Part shown: piece after piece, positions 8,759 through 17,809 of the stretch
Numbering within the stretch: the first letter of the stretch is position 1
How the letters are laid out: each line of letters starts with the position of its first letter
NCBI GenBank assembly: GCA_016712535.1
Contig: JADJQW010000004.1
Coordinates: 572,559 to 636,558, forward strand
Length of the DNA stretch: 64,000 nucleotides
Reading direction: 5' to 3'
DNA from: Flavobacteriales bacterium
GTDB lineage: Bacteria; Bacteroidota; Bacteroidia; Flavobacteriales_F; PHOS-HE28
Notes under the pieces: generated by a model
The model's database searches: none
What the model saw: only the letters and a program-made list of their open reading frames with translations
What the model was told of the DNA's origin: nothing
Program-made: the position numbers and the translations under genes

Positions 8759-9532
8759 CTAGGTGTTCGCGTCTTCGAGCCTCTTGTGCAACCACTCGCC
8801 CAGGATCCGATTGAATTCCTCCGGGTGCTCCATCATGGGCGCGTGCCCGCAGCCCTCGATCCAGTGCAGTTCGCTGTTGGGGAAGAGGCTGTGGAATTCC
8901 TCGGCCACTTCCGGCGGCGTGATGGTGTCCTGCCTGCCCCAGATCAGCAGCACCGGCATGGTCATGCGCGGGATGTCCTTGCCCATGTTGTGGCGGATGG
9001 CGCTCTTCGCCAACGCCAGGATGCGGATCAATTTGCCCTTGTCATTCACCGTCTCATAGCACTCCTCCACCAGCGCGTCGGTCACGTGCTTCGGGTCGTG
9101 GAAGGTGAGGGCGATCTTCTTGCGCAAGTACTCTTTGTCCTCGCGTCGCGGGAAACTGCCGCCGAAGGCATTCTCATAAAGGCCGCTGCTGCCGGTGAGC
9201 GTGAGGGTGCGAACCCGTGAGGCGTGCTTCGTGCAGTAGATCAGCGCCACGTGCCCGCCCAAGGAATTGCCCAGCAGGTTCACTTGCGCCAGGCCGAGGT
9301 GATGGAGGAAGCGGTCCAGGAAATCGGCCAGCGCCGGCACATTGGTTCCGAGCATGGGCATGCTGTACAGCGGCAGCATGGGGACCAGCACGCGGTAGCG
9401 CGGCGCGAAATGATCGAACAGCGGTTTGAAGTTGCTCAGCGCGCCGAACAATCCATGGAGCAATACAAGCGGCTGGCCTTCCCCGGCATCCAGGTACTGG
9501 AACTCTCCTTCCTGCTTCAGCGTGTGCGCCAT
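8759..9532 (-). CDS. Alpha/beta-fold hydrolase
   Basis: A 257-residue soluble alpha/beta hydrolase. The motif order is standard: oxyanion region LVLLHGLFGALSNF, nucleophile elbow LLGNSLGGHVALIY (catalytic Ser in GNSLGG), acid in LIWGRQDTITPPEVAEEF, and the catalytic His in EGCGHAPMMEHPEEF. The family covers esterases, C-C bond hydrolases and haloperoxidase-like enzymes, so the substrate cannot be named. The ATG at 9532 is chosen because MAHTLKQEGEFQYLDAGEGQ matches the usual N-terminus; an ATG at 9607 in the same frame would add about 25 residues with no domain match. It is divergent from mraZ. Confidence 0.9.
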   Translation of the reverse strand: MAHTLKQEGEFQYLDAGEGQPLVLLHGLFGALSNFKPLFDHFAPRYRVLVPMLPLYSMPMLGTNVPALADFLDRFLHHLGLAQVNLLGNSLGGHVALIYCTKHASRVRTLTLTGSSGLYENAFGGSFPRREDKEYLRKKIALTFHDPKHVTDALVEECYETVNDKGKLIRILALAKSAIRHNMGKDIPRMTMPVLLIWGRQDTITPPEVAEEFHSLFPNSELHWIEGCGHAPMMEHPEEFNRILGEWLHKRLEDANT

Positions 9533-9884
9533 GGGTCCGGCCAAATGTAGGCGGGCCGATTGTGGAACATCGAGGCCAAGGCCTTTGCAGAACGCTCGGA
9601 AGGTCATGGTCGGCTGGATGTTGCCGGCGAGACCGTGGAATCGACCGGATTGCCCCTTGCCATGCACTCGTGAGCTGATTTCGGCACGGAATGGAGCTCA
9701 TTGTGGGAAACTCTGCCACTTTCTCCCACCGTTCGTTTTACCCGTGATTACGCAGGTTTTGTAACGAATCGGCCTACTTGGTCGTAGCTTTGGGGCATCA
9801 AGTTTTGAACATCGTGCCTGAAAAGGCCTGAAAGTGCCGGACCGCCGCTACTTTCGCCGCCGTCTCGCACGCACATGAGCGCAT
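9533..9884. other. Intergenic region upstream of the dcw cluster
   Basis: About 350 bases between the divergent hydrolase and mraZ genes. It holds a probable promoter (9757-9792) and an inverted pair GTGGGA (9703-9708) and TCCCAC (9724-9729) that might be an MraZ or other operator. The 75 bases next to the hydrolase could be an N-terminal extension of that gene. I see no RNA gene. Confidence 0.6.
9757..9792 (+). promoter_or_regulatory. Probable Bacteroidota-type promoter of the dcw cluster
   Basis: TAGCTTTG at 9785-9792 matches the Bacteroidota -7 consensus TAnnTTTG exactly. TTTTG at 9757-9761 is a candidate -33 box, although the 23-base spacing is slightly long. It sits about 90 bases before mraZ. 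The assignment is by consensus only. Confidence 0.55.
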
Positions 9885-10349
9885 ATGCTGAACCTGCTCG
9901 GGGAATACGATTGCCGGCTCGACGCCAAGGGAAGGCTTGTCCTTCCAGCCATGCTGCGCAAGCAGCTGGGCGACTTGGCAGACCGCGGCTTCGTGATGAA
10001 CCGGGATGTTCACGCGCCCTGCCTGGTGATCTATCCCATGCCGATCTGGGAGGCCACCACCAACAAGCTGGATCGCCTGAACCGATTCGTGAAAGCGAAC
10101 GCGGATTTCATCAGGCGATTCACGGCAGGGGCGACTCCATTGGCGCCCGACCCCACCGGCCGTATGCTGCTGCCTTATGCATTGCTGAAGGATGCCCGAT
10201 TGGGCAACGACCTGAAGCTGCTGGGCCAGCGCGACCGGATCGAGGTCTGGGATGCCAAGGCATACGCCGACATGCGCAACGAGGCCGTGGATATGAGCTC
10301 CTTGTCCGAAGCAGTCATGGGTCCATTGGGCAATGACGACGGGAAGTGA
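9885..10349 (+). CDS. mraZ: Transcriptional regulator MraZ
   Basis: First gene of the dcw cluster; MraZ is an AbrB-fold DNA-binding protein that in studied bacteria binds upstream of its own operon and represses it. The 154-residue protein starts MLNLLGEYDCRLDAKGRLVL, the N-terminal SpoVT/AbrB repeat with the DxKGR motif. A second repeat follows around residues 75-130 (PDPTGRMLLPYALLKDARLG). Length is normal. The gene overlaps the start of rsmH by 17 bases, so translation is probably coupled. An alternative ATG in another frame nine bases upstream (ATGAGC) is not part of this protein. A possible operator pair lies upstream at 9703-9729. Confidence 0.95.
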   Translation: MLNLLGEYDCRLDAKGRLVLPAMLRKQLGDLADRGFVMNRDVHAPCLVIYPMPIWEATTNKLDRLNRFVKANADFIRRFTAGATPLAPDPTGRMLLPYALLKDARLGNDLKLLGQRDRIEVWDAKAYADMRNEAVDMSSLSEAVMGPLGNDDGK

Positions 10350-11241
10350 TTACCACGACCCCGTTCTTTCACAAGCCTGCATCGATGGGTTGAATATCCG
10401 CCCCGACGGCATCTACGTCGATGCCACCTTCGGGGGAGGAGGACACAGCCGCGCGATACTCGGCAAGCTCGGCCCGCAGGGAAGGCTGATCGCCTTCGAC
10501 CGCGACAAGGACGCTTGGGCCAATGCGATCAACGACCCGCGCTTCACGCTGGTGAAGAGCGATTTCCGTTGGATCCGGAACCACCTGCGCTTCCTTCAGG
10601 CCATCCCGATCAATGGCCTGCTCGCCGACCTTGGCGTCAGCAGCCATCAATTCGATCGCGGTGAGCGCGGATTCAGCATCCGCTTCGACGGCCCGCTGGA
10701 TATGCGGATGGACCGCCGCGCCAAGCTCACCGCAGCCGATATCGTGAACGGCTGGGACGAAGGGCGAATCGCCGGTCTCCTGCGGAGTTACGGCGAGGTC
10801 GATGGTGCGCACCGCGTGGCCAGGGCCTTGGCGAATGCACGCGCGGCCAAGCGCATCACCACCACGCAGCAGCTGATCCAGGCAATCGCTCCGGTGACGC
10901 CGTGGAAAGAGGAGAACGGCTTCCGTGCGCAGGTCTTCCAAGCGCTGCGCATCGCGGTGAACGACGAGCTCGGATCACTGGAGGCCTTGCTGAAGCAGAG
11001 CGCGGAGGTGATGGCGCCCGGGGCAAGGCTGGTGGTGATCAGCTACCACAGCCTCGAGGACCGCCTGGTGAAGAACTGGATGCGTGCCGGCCACCTCAGC
11101 GGAGAAGAGCAGAAGGACCACTACGGCAATAGGCTCCGGCCATTCCATCCATCGGGCAAGGCGATCAAGCCGAGCGAAGAAGAGACCGCAAGGAACCCGC
11201 GGGCCCGCAGCGCCCGCTTACGCATAGCAGAGAGAGCATGA
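10333..11241 (+). CDS. rsmH: 16S rRNA (cytosine(1402)-N(4))-methyltransferase RsmH
   Basis: Methylates N4 of C1402 in 16S rRNA, near the P site, using S-adenosylmethionine. The 302-residue protein begins MTTGSDYHDPVLSQACIDGL and contains the SAM-binding loop YVDATFGGGGHSRAIL, then LLADLGVSSHQFD, the family signature RGFSIRFDGPLDMRMD, and VVISYHSLEDRLVKNW. Length agrees with the family (about 300). It overlaps mraZ at its start by 17 bases and ftsL at its end (ATGA). Its place as second gene of the dcw cluster is nearly universal. Formerly mraW. Confidence 0.97.
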   Translation: MTTGSDYHDPVLSQACIDGLNIRPDGIYVDATFGGGGHSRAILGKLGPQGRLIAFDRDKDAWANAINDPRFTLVKSDFRWIRNHLRFLQAIPINGLLADLGVSSHQFDRGERGFSIRFDGPLDMRMDRRAKLTAADIVNGWDEGRIAGLLRSYGEVDGAHRVARALANARAAKRITTTQQLIQAIAPVTPWKEENGFRAQVFQALRIAVNDELGSLEALLKQSAEVMAPGARLVVISYHSLEDRLVKNWMRAGHLSGEEQKDHYGNRLRPFHPSGKAIKPSEEETARNPRARSARLRIAERA

Positions 11242-11642
11242 ACAGGATGCGCGAGAGTGCCGAGGAGAAGCCGAAGGCCAAGAAGGCCGCTAAGCCGATG
11301 CGCTTGCCGCGCGGCTTCATCAGCGTGCTCAACGGCTCTTTCCTCACCAAGGACAATGTGCTGCTGAACATGCCCTTCATCCTGTTCCTCGCTGGGGCGG
11401 GCCTGCTGAGCATCGCCTACGGCTACCATGCCGAACGCGTGGTGCGCGACATCGACGAGCATGGTGCTGCCCTCAAGGAACAGCGCGCTGAATACATCAG
11501 CGTCCGCGCTGAGCTCGAGAAGCAGGAGCAGCAGAGCCAGGTGGCCGGCCGGATCAGCGCGCTTGGGCTGAAAGAGAGCCGCGTTCCGCCAGTGAAATTG
11601 GAAGTGGACGAGGACAAACTCGACGATACGCGCATCCCATGA
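11238..11642 (+). CDS. ftsL: FtsL-like divisome protein
   Basis: A 134-residue bitopic membrane protein. It has a Lys/Arg-rich cytoplasmic N-terminus (about residues 1-42), one transmembrane helix (about 43-62, MPFILFLAGAGLLSIAYGY), and a periplasmic coiled coil rich in Glu, Gln and Arg (about 63-115). Topology and position between rsmH and ftsI identify it as the Bacteroidota FtsL-like protein, which should form the FtsQLB-type complex that activates FtsWI. Sequence identity with proteobacterial FtsL is not visible. It overlaps rsmH upstream (ATGA) and ftsI downstream by 4 bases, suggesting coupled translation. No separate ftsB is seen in this cluster. Confidence 0.85.
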   Translation: MNRMRESAEEKPKAKKAAKPMRLPRGFISVLNGSFLTKDNVLLNMPFILFLAGAGLLSIAYGYHAERVVRDIDEHGAALKEQRAEYISVRAELEKQEQQSQVAGRISALGLKESRVPPVKLEVDEDKLDDTRIP

Positions 11643-13750
11643 GCAAGACCTCGCCGTTGGCCCTGCGCGCGCGCATCGTGTACCTCAGCGTGGCGCTCTT
11701 CGCCTTCGCCATCGCCGTGCAGCTCTTCCGCGTGCAGCTGTTCGAGGGCGAGCAATGGCGCGCCAAGGCCCAGCATGTCAGCACCGCATGGCGCACCGTG
11801 CAGCCCGAGCGCGGCCATATCTACAGCGGCGATGGCCGATTGCTCGCCACCAGCGTGCCGGAGTACGATGTGCGCATGGACATGGCCGCTGAGGCCCTGA
11901 CGCCGGAGCGCTTCAGCACGCACATCGATTCACTCGCATGGCACCTCGCCGCGCTCTTCCAGGACCGCACGAAGGAGGAGTACAAGCGCGACCTCACGGA
12001 TGCACGTGCCCGCAAGGAGCGATACCACCTGGTGAAGCGCCGCGCCAGCCACGCGCAAGTACAGGCGCTGCGCCATTTCCCGCTCTTCCGCGACGGCCGT
12101 TTCAAGAGCGGGCTCGTCACCGAGAAACGGTTGGTGCGCGCGCGTCCCTTCGGCCGGCTGGCTGCTCGCACGGTGGGCTATGTGCTGCGCGACAGCACCA
12201 CCATCGGCCTCGAAGGAGGATACGACAAGTACCTCAAGGGCCGAACCGGGCATAGGCTCGAGCGCCGACTGGCCGGCGGAACATGGATGCCCTTGGACGA
12301 TGGCGAGGGAACGGACCCGGAGCCGGGCATCGACATCCATACCACGATCGACATCAACCTGCAGGACGTCGCCGATGCCGCGCTCGAGCAACAGCTGCGC
12401 AAGCACGGCGCGCAATACGGCAGCGTGGTGGTGATGGAGGTGGCCACGGGGAGGATCAAGGCCATCAGCAACCTCACCCGCACCGCCGATAGCACATACG
12501 CCGAAACCATGAACTGGGCAGTGGGCGAAGCGGCAGAACCCGGATCCACCTTCAAGCTGCCCGCCCTCATGGTGGCCCTCGAGGAAGGGCTGATCGGTCC
12601 CGATGACACCGTGGACACCAAGTGGGGCTCCATCACCTATTGCGGCAAGGAGAAGATGGTGGACTCGCATCCGTACAAGGACCGCAAGGTCACTGTGCGC
12701 CGCGCCTTCGAGGCCTCGCTCAACACCGGCTGCAGCCAAGCCGTGATGAAAGCCTTCCAAAAGGACCCCAAGCGCTTCGTGGAGGGATTGAAGCGCATGC
12801 GCCTGCACGAGCTCACCGGCGTGATGATCCCCGGCGAGGCCGTGCCCACGCTGCGATCGCCGGGCGAGAAATTCTGGAGCTGCACGAGCCTGCCTTGGAT
12901 GAGCATCGGCTATGAGGTGGCCGTGACGCCGCTCCAGATGCTCACCTTCTACAACGCGGTGGCCAACAATGGCCGCATGATGCAGCCGCAGCTCGTCACG
13001 CAGGTATCCCGTGATGGGCGCACGATCGAGGAGTTCGAGCCCAGCGTGCTCCAGGAGCGCATCTGCTCCGATAAGACGCTCAAGATCGTGCATGAGCTCC
13101 TGCAAGGCGTGGTCGATAGCGGCACCGCGCGGAACCTGCACGACGCCGAATTGCGCATCGCGGGCAAGACCGGGACCGCGCAGATCCTGCGCAACGGCAG
13201 CTACCAGCAGAACGGCAAGAGCTACCAGGCCTCGTTCGCCGGCTACTTCCCGGCCGACAAGCCGCTCTACAGCTGCATCGTGGTTGTGAACGGGCCGACC
13301 ATGAGCGGCTACTACGCCAATGTGGTCGCGGGGCCCATCTTCCGGGAGATCGCGGACAAGGTCTACAGCAATCGCTTGGAGCTTCAGTCCGGTCGGGTGC
13401 TGGCCGAAGCGAAAGGTCCGCGGGCGCCGGTGAGCATGAGCGGCCGCGCAACCGACCTGCGCGCCGCGATGGCCGGCCTCGGCGTGCCCTTCAGCCAGGA
13501 TGGCGAGGGCGAATGGCTCACCACCGAGAGCGGCGACAGCATGGTGACGGCCCGCCCACGGACGATCGCCAGCGATGCCAGCGGCCTGGTGCCCAATGTG
13601 CTGGGAATGGGCCTGCGCGATGCGCTCTTCCTCCTCGAGAACCGCGGCTACCGGGTACGCGTGCAGGGCGCCGGCATGGTGAAGCGCCAATCGATCGCAC
13701 CCGGCACGCGCGCCATGCGCGGCGCCTCCATCCTCATTGAACTGGCATGA
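11639..13750 (+). CDS. ftsI: Peptidoglycan D,D-transpeptidase FtsI (PBP3) with C-terminal PASTA domain
   Basis: Cross-links septal peptidoglycan together with FtsW. The 703-residue protein has an N-terminal membrane anchor (about residues 13-32), a PBP dimerisation region (about 50-215) and a transpeptidase domain. The catalytic Ser is S303 in GSTFK (SxxK), the second motif is SLN in ASLNTGCSQA, and the third is K510-T-G in GKTGTAQ. A single C-terminal PASTA-like domain (about 643-703; GLVPNVLGMGLRDALFLLEN) is present, as in many Bacteroidota division PBPs. It overlaps ftsL and murE by 4 bases each. All catalytic motifs are intact. Confidence 0.96.
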   Translation: MSKTSPLALRARIVYLSVALFAFAIAVQLFRVQLFEGEQWRAKAQHVSTAWRTVQPERGHIYSGDGRLLATSVPEYDVRMDMAAEALTPERFSTHIDSLAWHLAALFQDRTKEEYKRDLTDARARKERYHLVKRRASHAQVQALRHFPLFRDGRFKSGLVTEKRLVRARPFGRLAARTVGYVLRDSTTIGLEGGYDKYLKGRTGHRLERRLAGGTWMPLDDGEGTDPEPGIDIHTTIDINLQDVADAALEQQLRKHGAQYGSVVVMEVATGRIKAISNLTRTADSTYAETMNWAVGEAAEPGSTFKLPALMVALEEGLIGPDDTVDTKWGSITYCGKEKMVDSHPYKDRKVTVRRAFEASLNTGCSQAVMKAFQKDPKRFVEGLKRMRLHELTGVMIPGEAVPTLRSPGEKFWSCTSLPWMSIGYEVAVTPLQMLTFYNAVANNGRMMQPQLVTQVSRDGRTIEEFEPSVLQERICSDKTLKIVHELLQGVVDSGTARNLHDAELRIAGKTGTAQILRNGSYQQNGKSYQASFAGYFPADKPLYSCIVVVNGPTMSGYYANVVAGPIFREIADKVYSNRLELQSGRVLAEAKGPRAPVSMSGRATDLRAAMAGLGVPFSQDGEGEWLTTESGDSMVTARPRTIASDASGLVPNVLGMGLRDALFLLENRGYRVRVQGAGMVKRQSIAPGTRAMRGASILIELA

Positions 13751-15210
13751 AGCTGCTGAAGGACCTGTTGTACAGCGTGCCCATCGAACAGGTGGAAGGA
13801 AGCACCAACTGCGCGATAGAGCACGTGGTGTTCGATAGCCGCGCCGTGCAGGCCATGAGCCTTTTCGTGGCCGTGCGTGGCACCCGCACCGATGGGCATG
13901 CCTTCATCGCGAAGGCGGTTGCGGATGGTGCCAGCGCGATCGTGTGCGAGCAGATGCCGGAGCGATTCGCCGATGGCGTCACCTATGTGCGCGTGCGCGA
14001 TGCCGCGGAGGCGCTCGCGCTGCTCGCTTCCAATTTCTTCGATCAGCCCAGCAAGCAGCTGAAGCTCGTGGGCATCACGGGCACCAACGGCAAGACCAGC
14101 GTGGCCACGTTGCTCTATCGGCTGTTCCGCGCACTCGGCCACAAGAGCTCGCTGATCAGCACGGTGGAGATCCGCATCGGGCAGAAGTCGATCCCGAGCA
14201 CGCACACCACGCCCGATGCCGTGCGGCTCAACGCCCTGCTCGCCGAGATGGTGGAGGCCGGCGTCACCCACTGCTTCATGGAAGTGAGCAGCCACAGCGT
14301 GGTGCAGCACCGCATCGCCGGACTGCGCTTCGCCGGAGGCGTGTTCACCAATATCACGCACGACCATCTCGACTACCACGGCACCTTCGCTGAGTACATC
14401 AAGGCCAAGAAGCGCTTCTTCGATGGGCTCCCGGCTGAGGCCTTCGCGCTGGTGAACGCCGATGACGCCAACAGCGCGGTGATGGTGCAGGGCACCCGCG
14501 CGCGGAAACGGTCATTCGCCGTGCGCAGCCTTGCCGACCATCATGCGCGCATCATCGAGAACCAGCTCAGCGGACTGCACCTGAGCATCGATGGGCACGA
14601 CCTCTACGCCCGGCTCGTGGGCGAGTTCAATGCCAGCAACCTGCTCGCCGTTTACAGCGTGGCGCTGCTGCTCGGCAAGGCGCCGCTCGACATCCTCACC
14701 GCCCTCAGCGACCTGGAACCGCCGCGCGGCCGCTTCCAAGTGGTGCGCGGCGCAAGCGGCGTGCTCGGGATCGTCGATTATGCGCACACGCCCGATGCGC
14801 TGAAGAACGTGCTCGGCACCATCAACGGGCTCTGCCTCGGCGACGAGCGCGTGATCACCGTGATCGGTTGCGGCGGCGACCGCGATCGCGCGAAGCGCCC
14901 CGAGATGGCGCGCATCGCCACGGCCATGAGCGCCATGGTGGTGCTCACCAGCGACAATCCGCGCAGCGAAGAACCGATGGCCATCATCAACGAGATGCGC
15001 GCAGGCATTGCCGCGGCCGATGGCGCGCGCGTATTCGTGAACGCCGATCGCCGCGAGGCCATCCGCCAGGCGGCGGGCATGGCCAAGGCCGGTGATGTGA
15101 TCCTGCTCGCCGGCAAGGGGCACGAGACCTACCAGGAGGTGCTCGGCGAGAAGCACCCCTTCGATGATGCCGCCGTGCTGAAGGAAACGCTTGAACTCCT
15201 CCATAAGTAG
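13747..15210 (+). CDS. murE: UDP-N-acetylmuramoyl-L-alanyl-D-glutamate--2,6-diaminopimelate ligase
   Basis: Adds the third residue of the stem peptide to UDP-MurNAc-L-Ala-D-Glu in the cytoplasm, using ATP. The 487-residue protein has the Mur ligase N-terminal domain, the P-loop GITGTNGKTSVATLL from residue 109, and the C-terminal domain. The selectivity motif is DNPR at residues 403-406 (TSDNPRSEEP), which in characterised MurE enzymes goes with meso-diaminopimelate rather than lysine, so this organism should make DAP-type peptidoglycan. A substrate-lysine context (YIKAKKRFFDGL) is also present. It overlaps ftsI by 4 bases and its stop (TAG) abuts the mraY start codon directly. Confidence 0.97.
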   Translation: MKLLKDLLYSVPIEQVEGSTNCAIEHVVFDSRAVQAMSLFVAVRGTRTDGHAFIAKAVADGASAIVCEQMPERFADGVTYVRVRDAAEALALLASNFFDQPSKQLKLVGITGTNGKTSVATLLYRLFRALGHKSSLISTVEIRIGQKSIPSTHTTPDAVRLNALLAEMVEAGVTHCFMEVSSHSVVQHRIAGLRFAGGVFTNITHDHLDYHGTFAEYIKAKKRFFDGLPAEAFALVNADDANSAVMVQGTRARKRSFAVRSLADHHARIIENQLSGLHLSIDGHDLYARLVGEFNASNLLAVYSVALLLGKAPLDILTALSDLEPPRGRFQVVRGASGVLGIVDYAHTPDALKNVLGTINGLCLGDERVITVIGCGGDRDRAKRPEMARIATAMSAMVVLTSDNPRSEEPMAIINEMRAGIAAADGARVFVNADRREAIRQAAGMAKAGDVILLAGKGHETYQEVLGEKHPFDDAAVLKETLELLHK

Positions 15211-16458
15211 ATGCTCTACCACCTCTTCGACAGCATCGGTTTCAGCGTGCCCGGCTCGGGGGTGTTCAGCTACATCTCTTTCCGCGCAGCGCTGGCGGTG
15301 TTCATGTCGCTGCTCATCAGCCTCTGGTTCGGAGGGAGCATCATCCGCCTGCTGCGCCGCCTGCAGGTGGGCGAGACCGTGCGCGACCTCGGCCTCGAGG
15401 GGCAGCTGAGCAAGCAGGGGACCCCCACCATGGGCGGCCTCATCATCCTCTCGGCCACGATCATCCCCACGCTGCTCTTCGCCCGGCTCGACAACATCTA
15501 CATCATCCTTCTGCTGGTGAGCACCGTGTGGATGGGCGGCATCGGCTTCCTTGACGACTACATCAAGGTCTTCAAGAAGGACAAGCGCGGCCTCGCGGGC
15601 AAGTTCAAGGTGGTGGGCCAGGTGGGCCTCGGCCTCATCGTGGGCGCCACCGTGTATTTCCATCCGGACATCCGCACGCGCGTGGAGATCTCCGGATCGC
15701 TCGCTGAGCAGATGGATCCATCAGCGGTGCACACCATCACCGAGAGCGACGGCACGCAGCACTTCATGCTGAACCGCAAATCGCCCAACACCACGATCCC
15801 ATTCGTCAAAGGCAATGAGTTCAACTACAGCACGCTGCTGAAGCCCTTCGGGAGCGCCGCGCGCGAGTACACATGGGTGCTCTACATCGCCATCGTCATC
15901 TTCATCATCACCGCGGTCAGCAACGGCGCCAACATCACCGATGGGCTCGATGGGCTGGCCACGGGCACCAGCGCCATCATGGTGCTCGCGCTCGGCATCC
16001 TGGCCTATGTGAGCGGCAACATCATCTTCTCGAGCTACCTCGACATCATGTACATCCCCGGCTCGGGCGAGCTGGCGGTGTTCATCGGCGCGCTGCTCGG
16101 TGCATGCATCGGATTCCTCTGGTACAACACCTATCCGGCGCAGGTCTTCATGGGCGACACGGGCAGCCTGGCGCTCGGCGGCATCATCGCCACGCTGGCC
16201 ATCCTGGTGCGCAAGGAGCTGCTGATCCCGGTGCTCTGCGGGGTATTCCTGGTGGAGAACCTCAGCGTGGTGCTGCAGGTCTCCTATTTCAAGTGGACCA
16301 AGCGCCGTCACGGTGAAGGACGCAGGATCTTCCTGATGTCTCCCCTGCACCATCACTTCCAGAAGAAGGGCATCCACGAGAGCAAGATCGTCGCTCGGTT
16401 CTGGATCGTGGGCATCATGCTGGCCGTGCTCTCCATCGTAACGCTCAAGCTGCGATGA
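15211..16458 (+). CDS. mraY: Phospho-N-acetylmuramoyl-pentapeptide-transferase
   Basis: Integral membrane enzyme that transfers phospho-MurNAc-pentapeptide to undecaprenyl phosphate, forming lipid I. The 415-residue protein has the conserved GTPTMGGL motif, the Asp-rich FLDDYIKV, NITDGLDGLATG, FMGDTGSLALGG and the C-terminal PLHHHFQKKG loop. About ten hydrophobic helices are visible. It is longer than the roughly 360 residues of the E. coli enzyme because of a hydrophilic insertion around residues 150-215, which also occurs in other Bacteroidota MraY proteins as far as I recall. It begins directly after the murE stop and overlaps murD by 4 bases. Confidence 0.97.
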   Translation: MLYHLFDSIGFSVPGSGVFSYISFRAALAVFMSLLISLWFGGSIIRLLRRLQVGETVRDLGLEGQLSKQGTPTMGGLIILSATIIPTLLFARLDNIYIILLLVSTVWMGGIGFLDDYIKVFKKDKRGLAGKFKVVGQVGLGLIVGATVYFHPDIRTRVEISGSLAEQMDPSAVHTITESDGTQHFMLNRKSPNTTIPFVKGNEFNYSTLLKPFGSAAREYTWVLYIAIVIFIITAVSNGANITDGLDGLATGTSAIMVLALGILAYVSGNIIFSSYLDIMYIPGSGELAVFIGALLGACIGFLWYNTYPAQVFMGDTGSLALGGIIATLAILVRKELLIPVLCGVFLVENLSVVLQVSYFKWTKRRHGEGRRIFLMSPLHHHFQKKGIHESKIVARFWIVGIMLAVLSIVTLKLR

Positions 16459-17789
16459 AGCGATTGGTGGTCCTCGGCGGGCAGGAGAGCGGCGTGGGCG
16501 CGGCGAGGCTGGCGCAGCAGCGCGGCCTCGACGTGTTCGTGAGCGATGCTGGCCTGCTGAAGCCCGAGTACCGCGATGCCCTGAAGGCGCGCGCGATCCC
16601 TTTCGAAGAGGGCGGCCACACCGCTGCACGCGTGCTCGGGGCCGATGAGATCGTGAAGAGCCCAGGCATCCCCGACAGCGCATCGCTGGTGCGCGCGGCG
16701 CGCGAGCAGGGCATCCCGGTGATTAGCGAGATCGAGTTCGCCTACCGCTATTGCAAAGGCGCCATCGTGGGCATCACCGGCAGCAACGGCAAGACCACCA
16801 CCACCTTGCTCACCCACCACATCCTCTCGCGTGCGGGCCTCGATGTGGCCCTTGGCGGCAATGTGGGCAACTCCTTCGCCGGGCTCATCGCCGAGGGCGA
16901 TCATGCCTGGTACGTGCTTGAGCTGAGCAGCTTCCAGCTCGATGGCATCCGCGACTTCCGTCCGCGCGTGGCCATGCTGCTCAATATCAGCCCCGACCAC
17001 CTCGAGCGCTACGAGCACCGCTTGGAGAACTACGTGGCCAGCAAGTTCCGCATCGCCCTCAACCAGACCGAGGACGACCACTTCATCCACGGTGCCGACG
17101 ACGCCGCGATCGCCGGATGGCTCCAGGGCCATCCGATCCGCCCGCGCCGCTGGCCCTTCAGCATCGAGCACCGCGTGTCCCAGGGCGCGTGCCTCATCGA
17201 CGACCGGATCACCATCACCACCAACCAAACCACATTCGACATGAGCATCCAAGAACTCGCGCTGCAGGGAAGGCACAACGTGTACAACAGCATGGCCGCG
17301 GGCATCGCCGCGCGCGTGCTCGACATCCGCAACGATGCCGTGCGCGAGAGCCTGAGCGACTTCCAGAACGTGGAGCACCGCCTCGAGCGCGTGGCCAGCG
17401 TGCATGGCGTGGAGTTCATCAACGATAGCAAGGCCACCAACGTGAACAGCGCGTGGTACGCCCTCGAGAGCATGCGCCGCCCGGTGATCTGGATCGCTGG
17501 CGGTGAGGAGCATGGCAACGACTACAGCCAGCTGGTGCCGCTGGTCAAGCAGAAGGTGAAGGCCATCGTGTGCCTCGGCAAGGACAACAGCCGCTTGAAG
17601 GAGGCCTTCGGCGCGCTCGTGAAGGATTTCGTGGAGACCACCACCGCCGAGCACGCCGTGCAGGCATCGTACGCCCTCGCAGAGGATGGCGATGCCGTGC
17701 TGCTCAGCCCGGCCTGCAAGAGCTTCGACCTGTTCGCCAACTACGAGGAGCGCGGCCGCAGGTTCAAGGCAGCCGTGAAGGCCCTATGA
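16455..17789 (+). CDS. murD: UDP-N-acetylmuramoylalanine--D-glutamate ligase
   Basis: Adds D-Glu to UDP-MurNAc-L-Ala with ATP. The 444-residue protein has the N-terminal nucleotide-fold domain (RLVVLGGQESGVGAARLAQ), the ATP loop GITGSNGKTTTTLL from residue 106, the ELSSFQLD motif, and a C-terminal domain with INDSKATNVNSAW and SPACKSFDLFANYEERG. One oddity: the segment that carries a conserved Lys in most MurD proteins (GGxDKGNDY type) reads GGEEHGNDYSQL here, with His instead of Lys. A shorter protein resembling only its C-terminal domain is encoded 20 bases downstream. It overlaps mraY by 4 bases. Confidence 0.96.
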   Translation: MKRLVVLGGQESGVGAARLAQQRGLDVFVSDAGLLKPEYRDALKARAIPFEEGGHTAARVLGADEIVKSPGIPDSASLVRAAREQGIPVISEIEFAYRYCKGAIVGITGSNGKTTTTLLTHHILSRAGLDVALGGNVGNSFAGLIAEGDHAWYVLELSSFQLDGIRDFRPRVAMLLNISPDHLERYEHRLENYVASKFRIALNQTEDDHFIHGADDAAIAGWLQGHPIRPRRWPFSIEHRVSQGACLIDDRITITTNQTTFDMSIQELALQGRHNVYNSMAAGIAARVLDIRNDAVRESLSDFQNVEHRLERVASVHGVEFINDSKATNVNSAWYALESMRRPVIWIAGGEEHGNDYSQLVPLVKQKVKAIVCLGKDNSRLKEAFGALVKDFVETTTAEHAVQASYALAEDGDAVLLSPACKSFDLFANYEERGRRFKAAVKAL

Positions 17790-17809
17790 ACCGCTAACGA
17801 CCCATTGGC

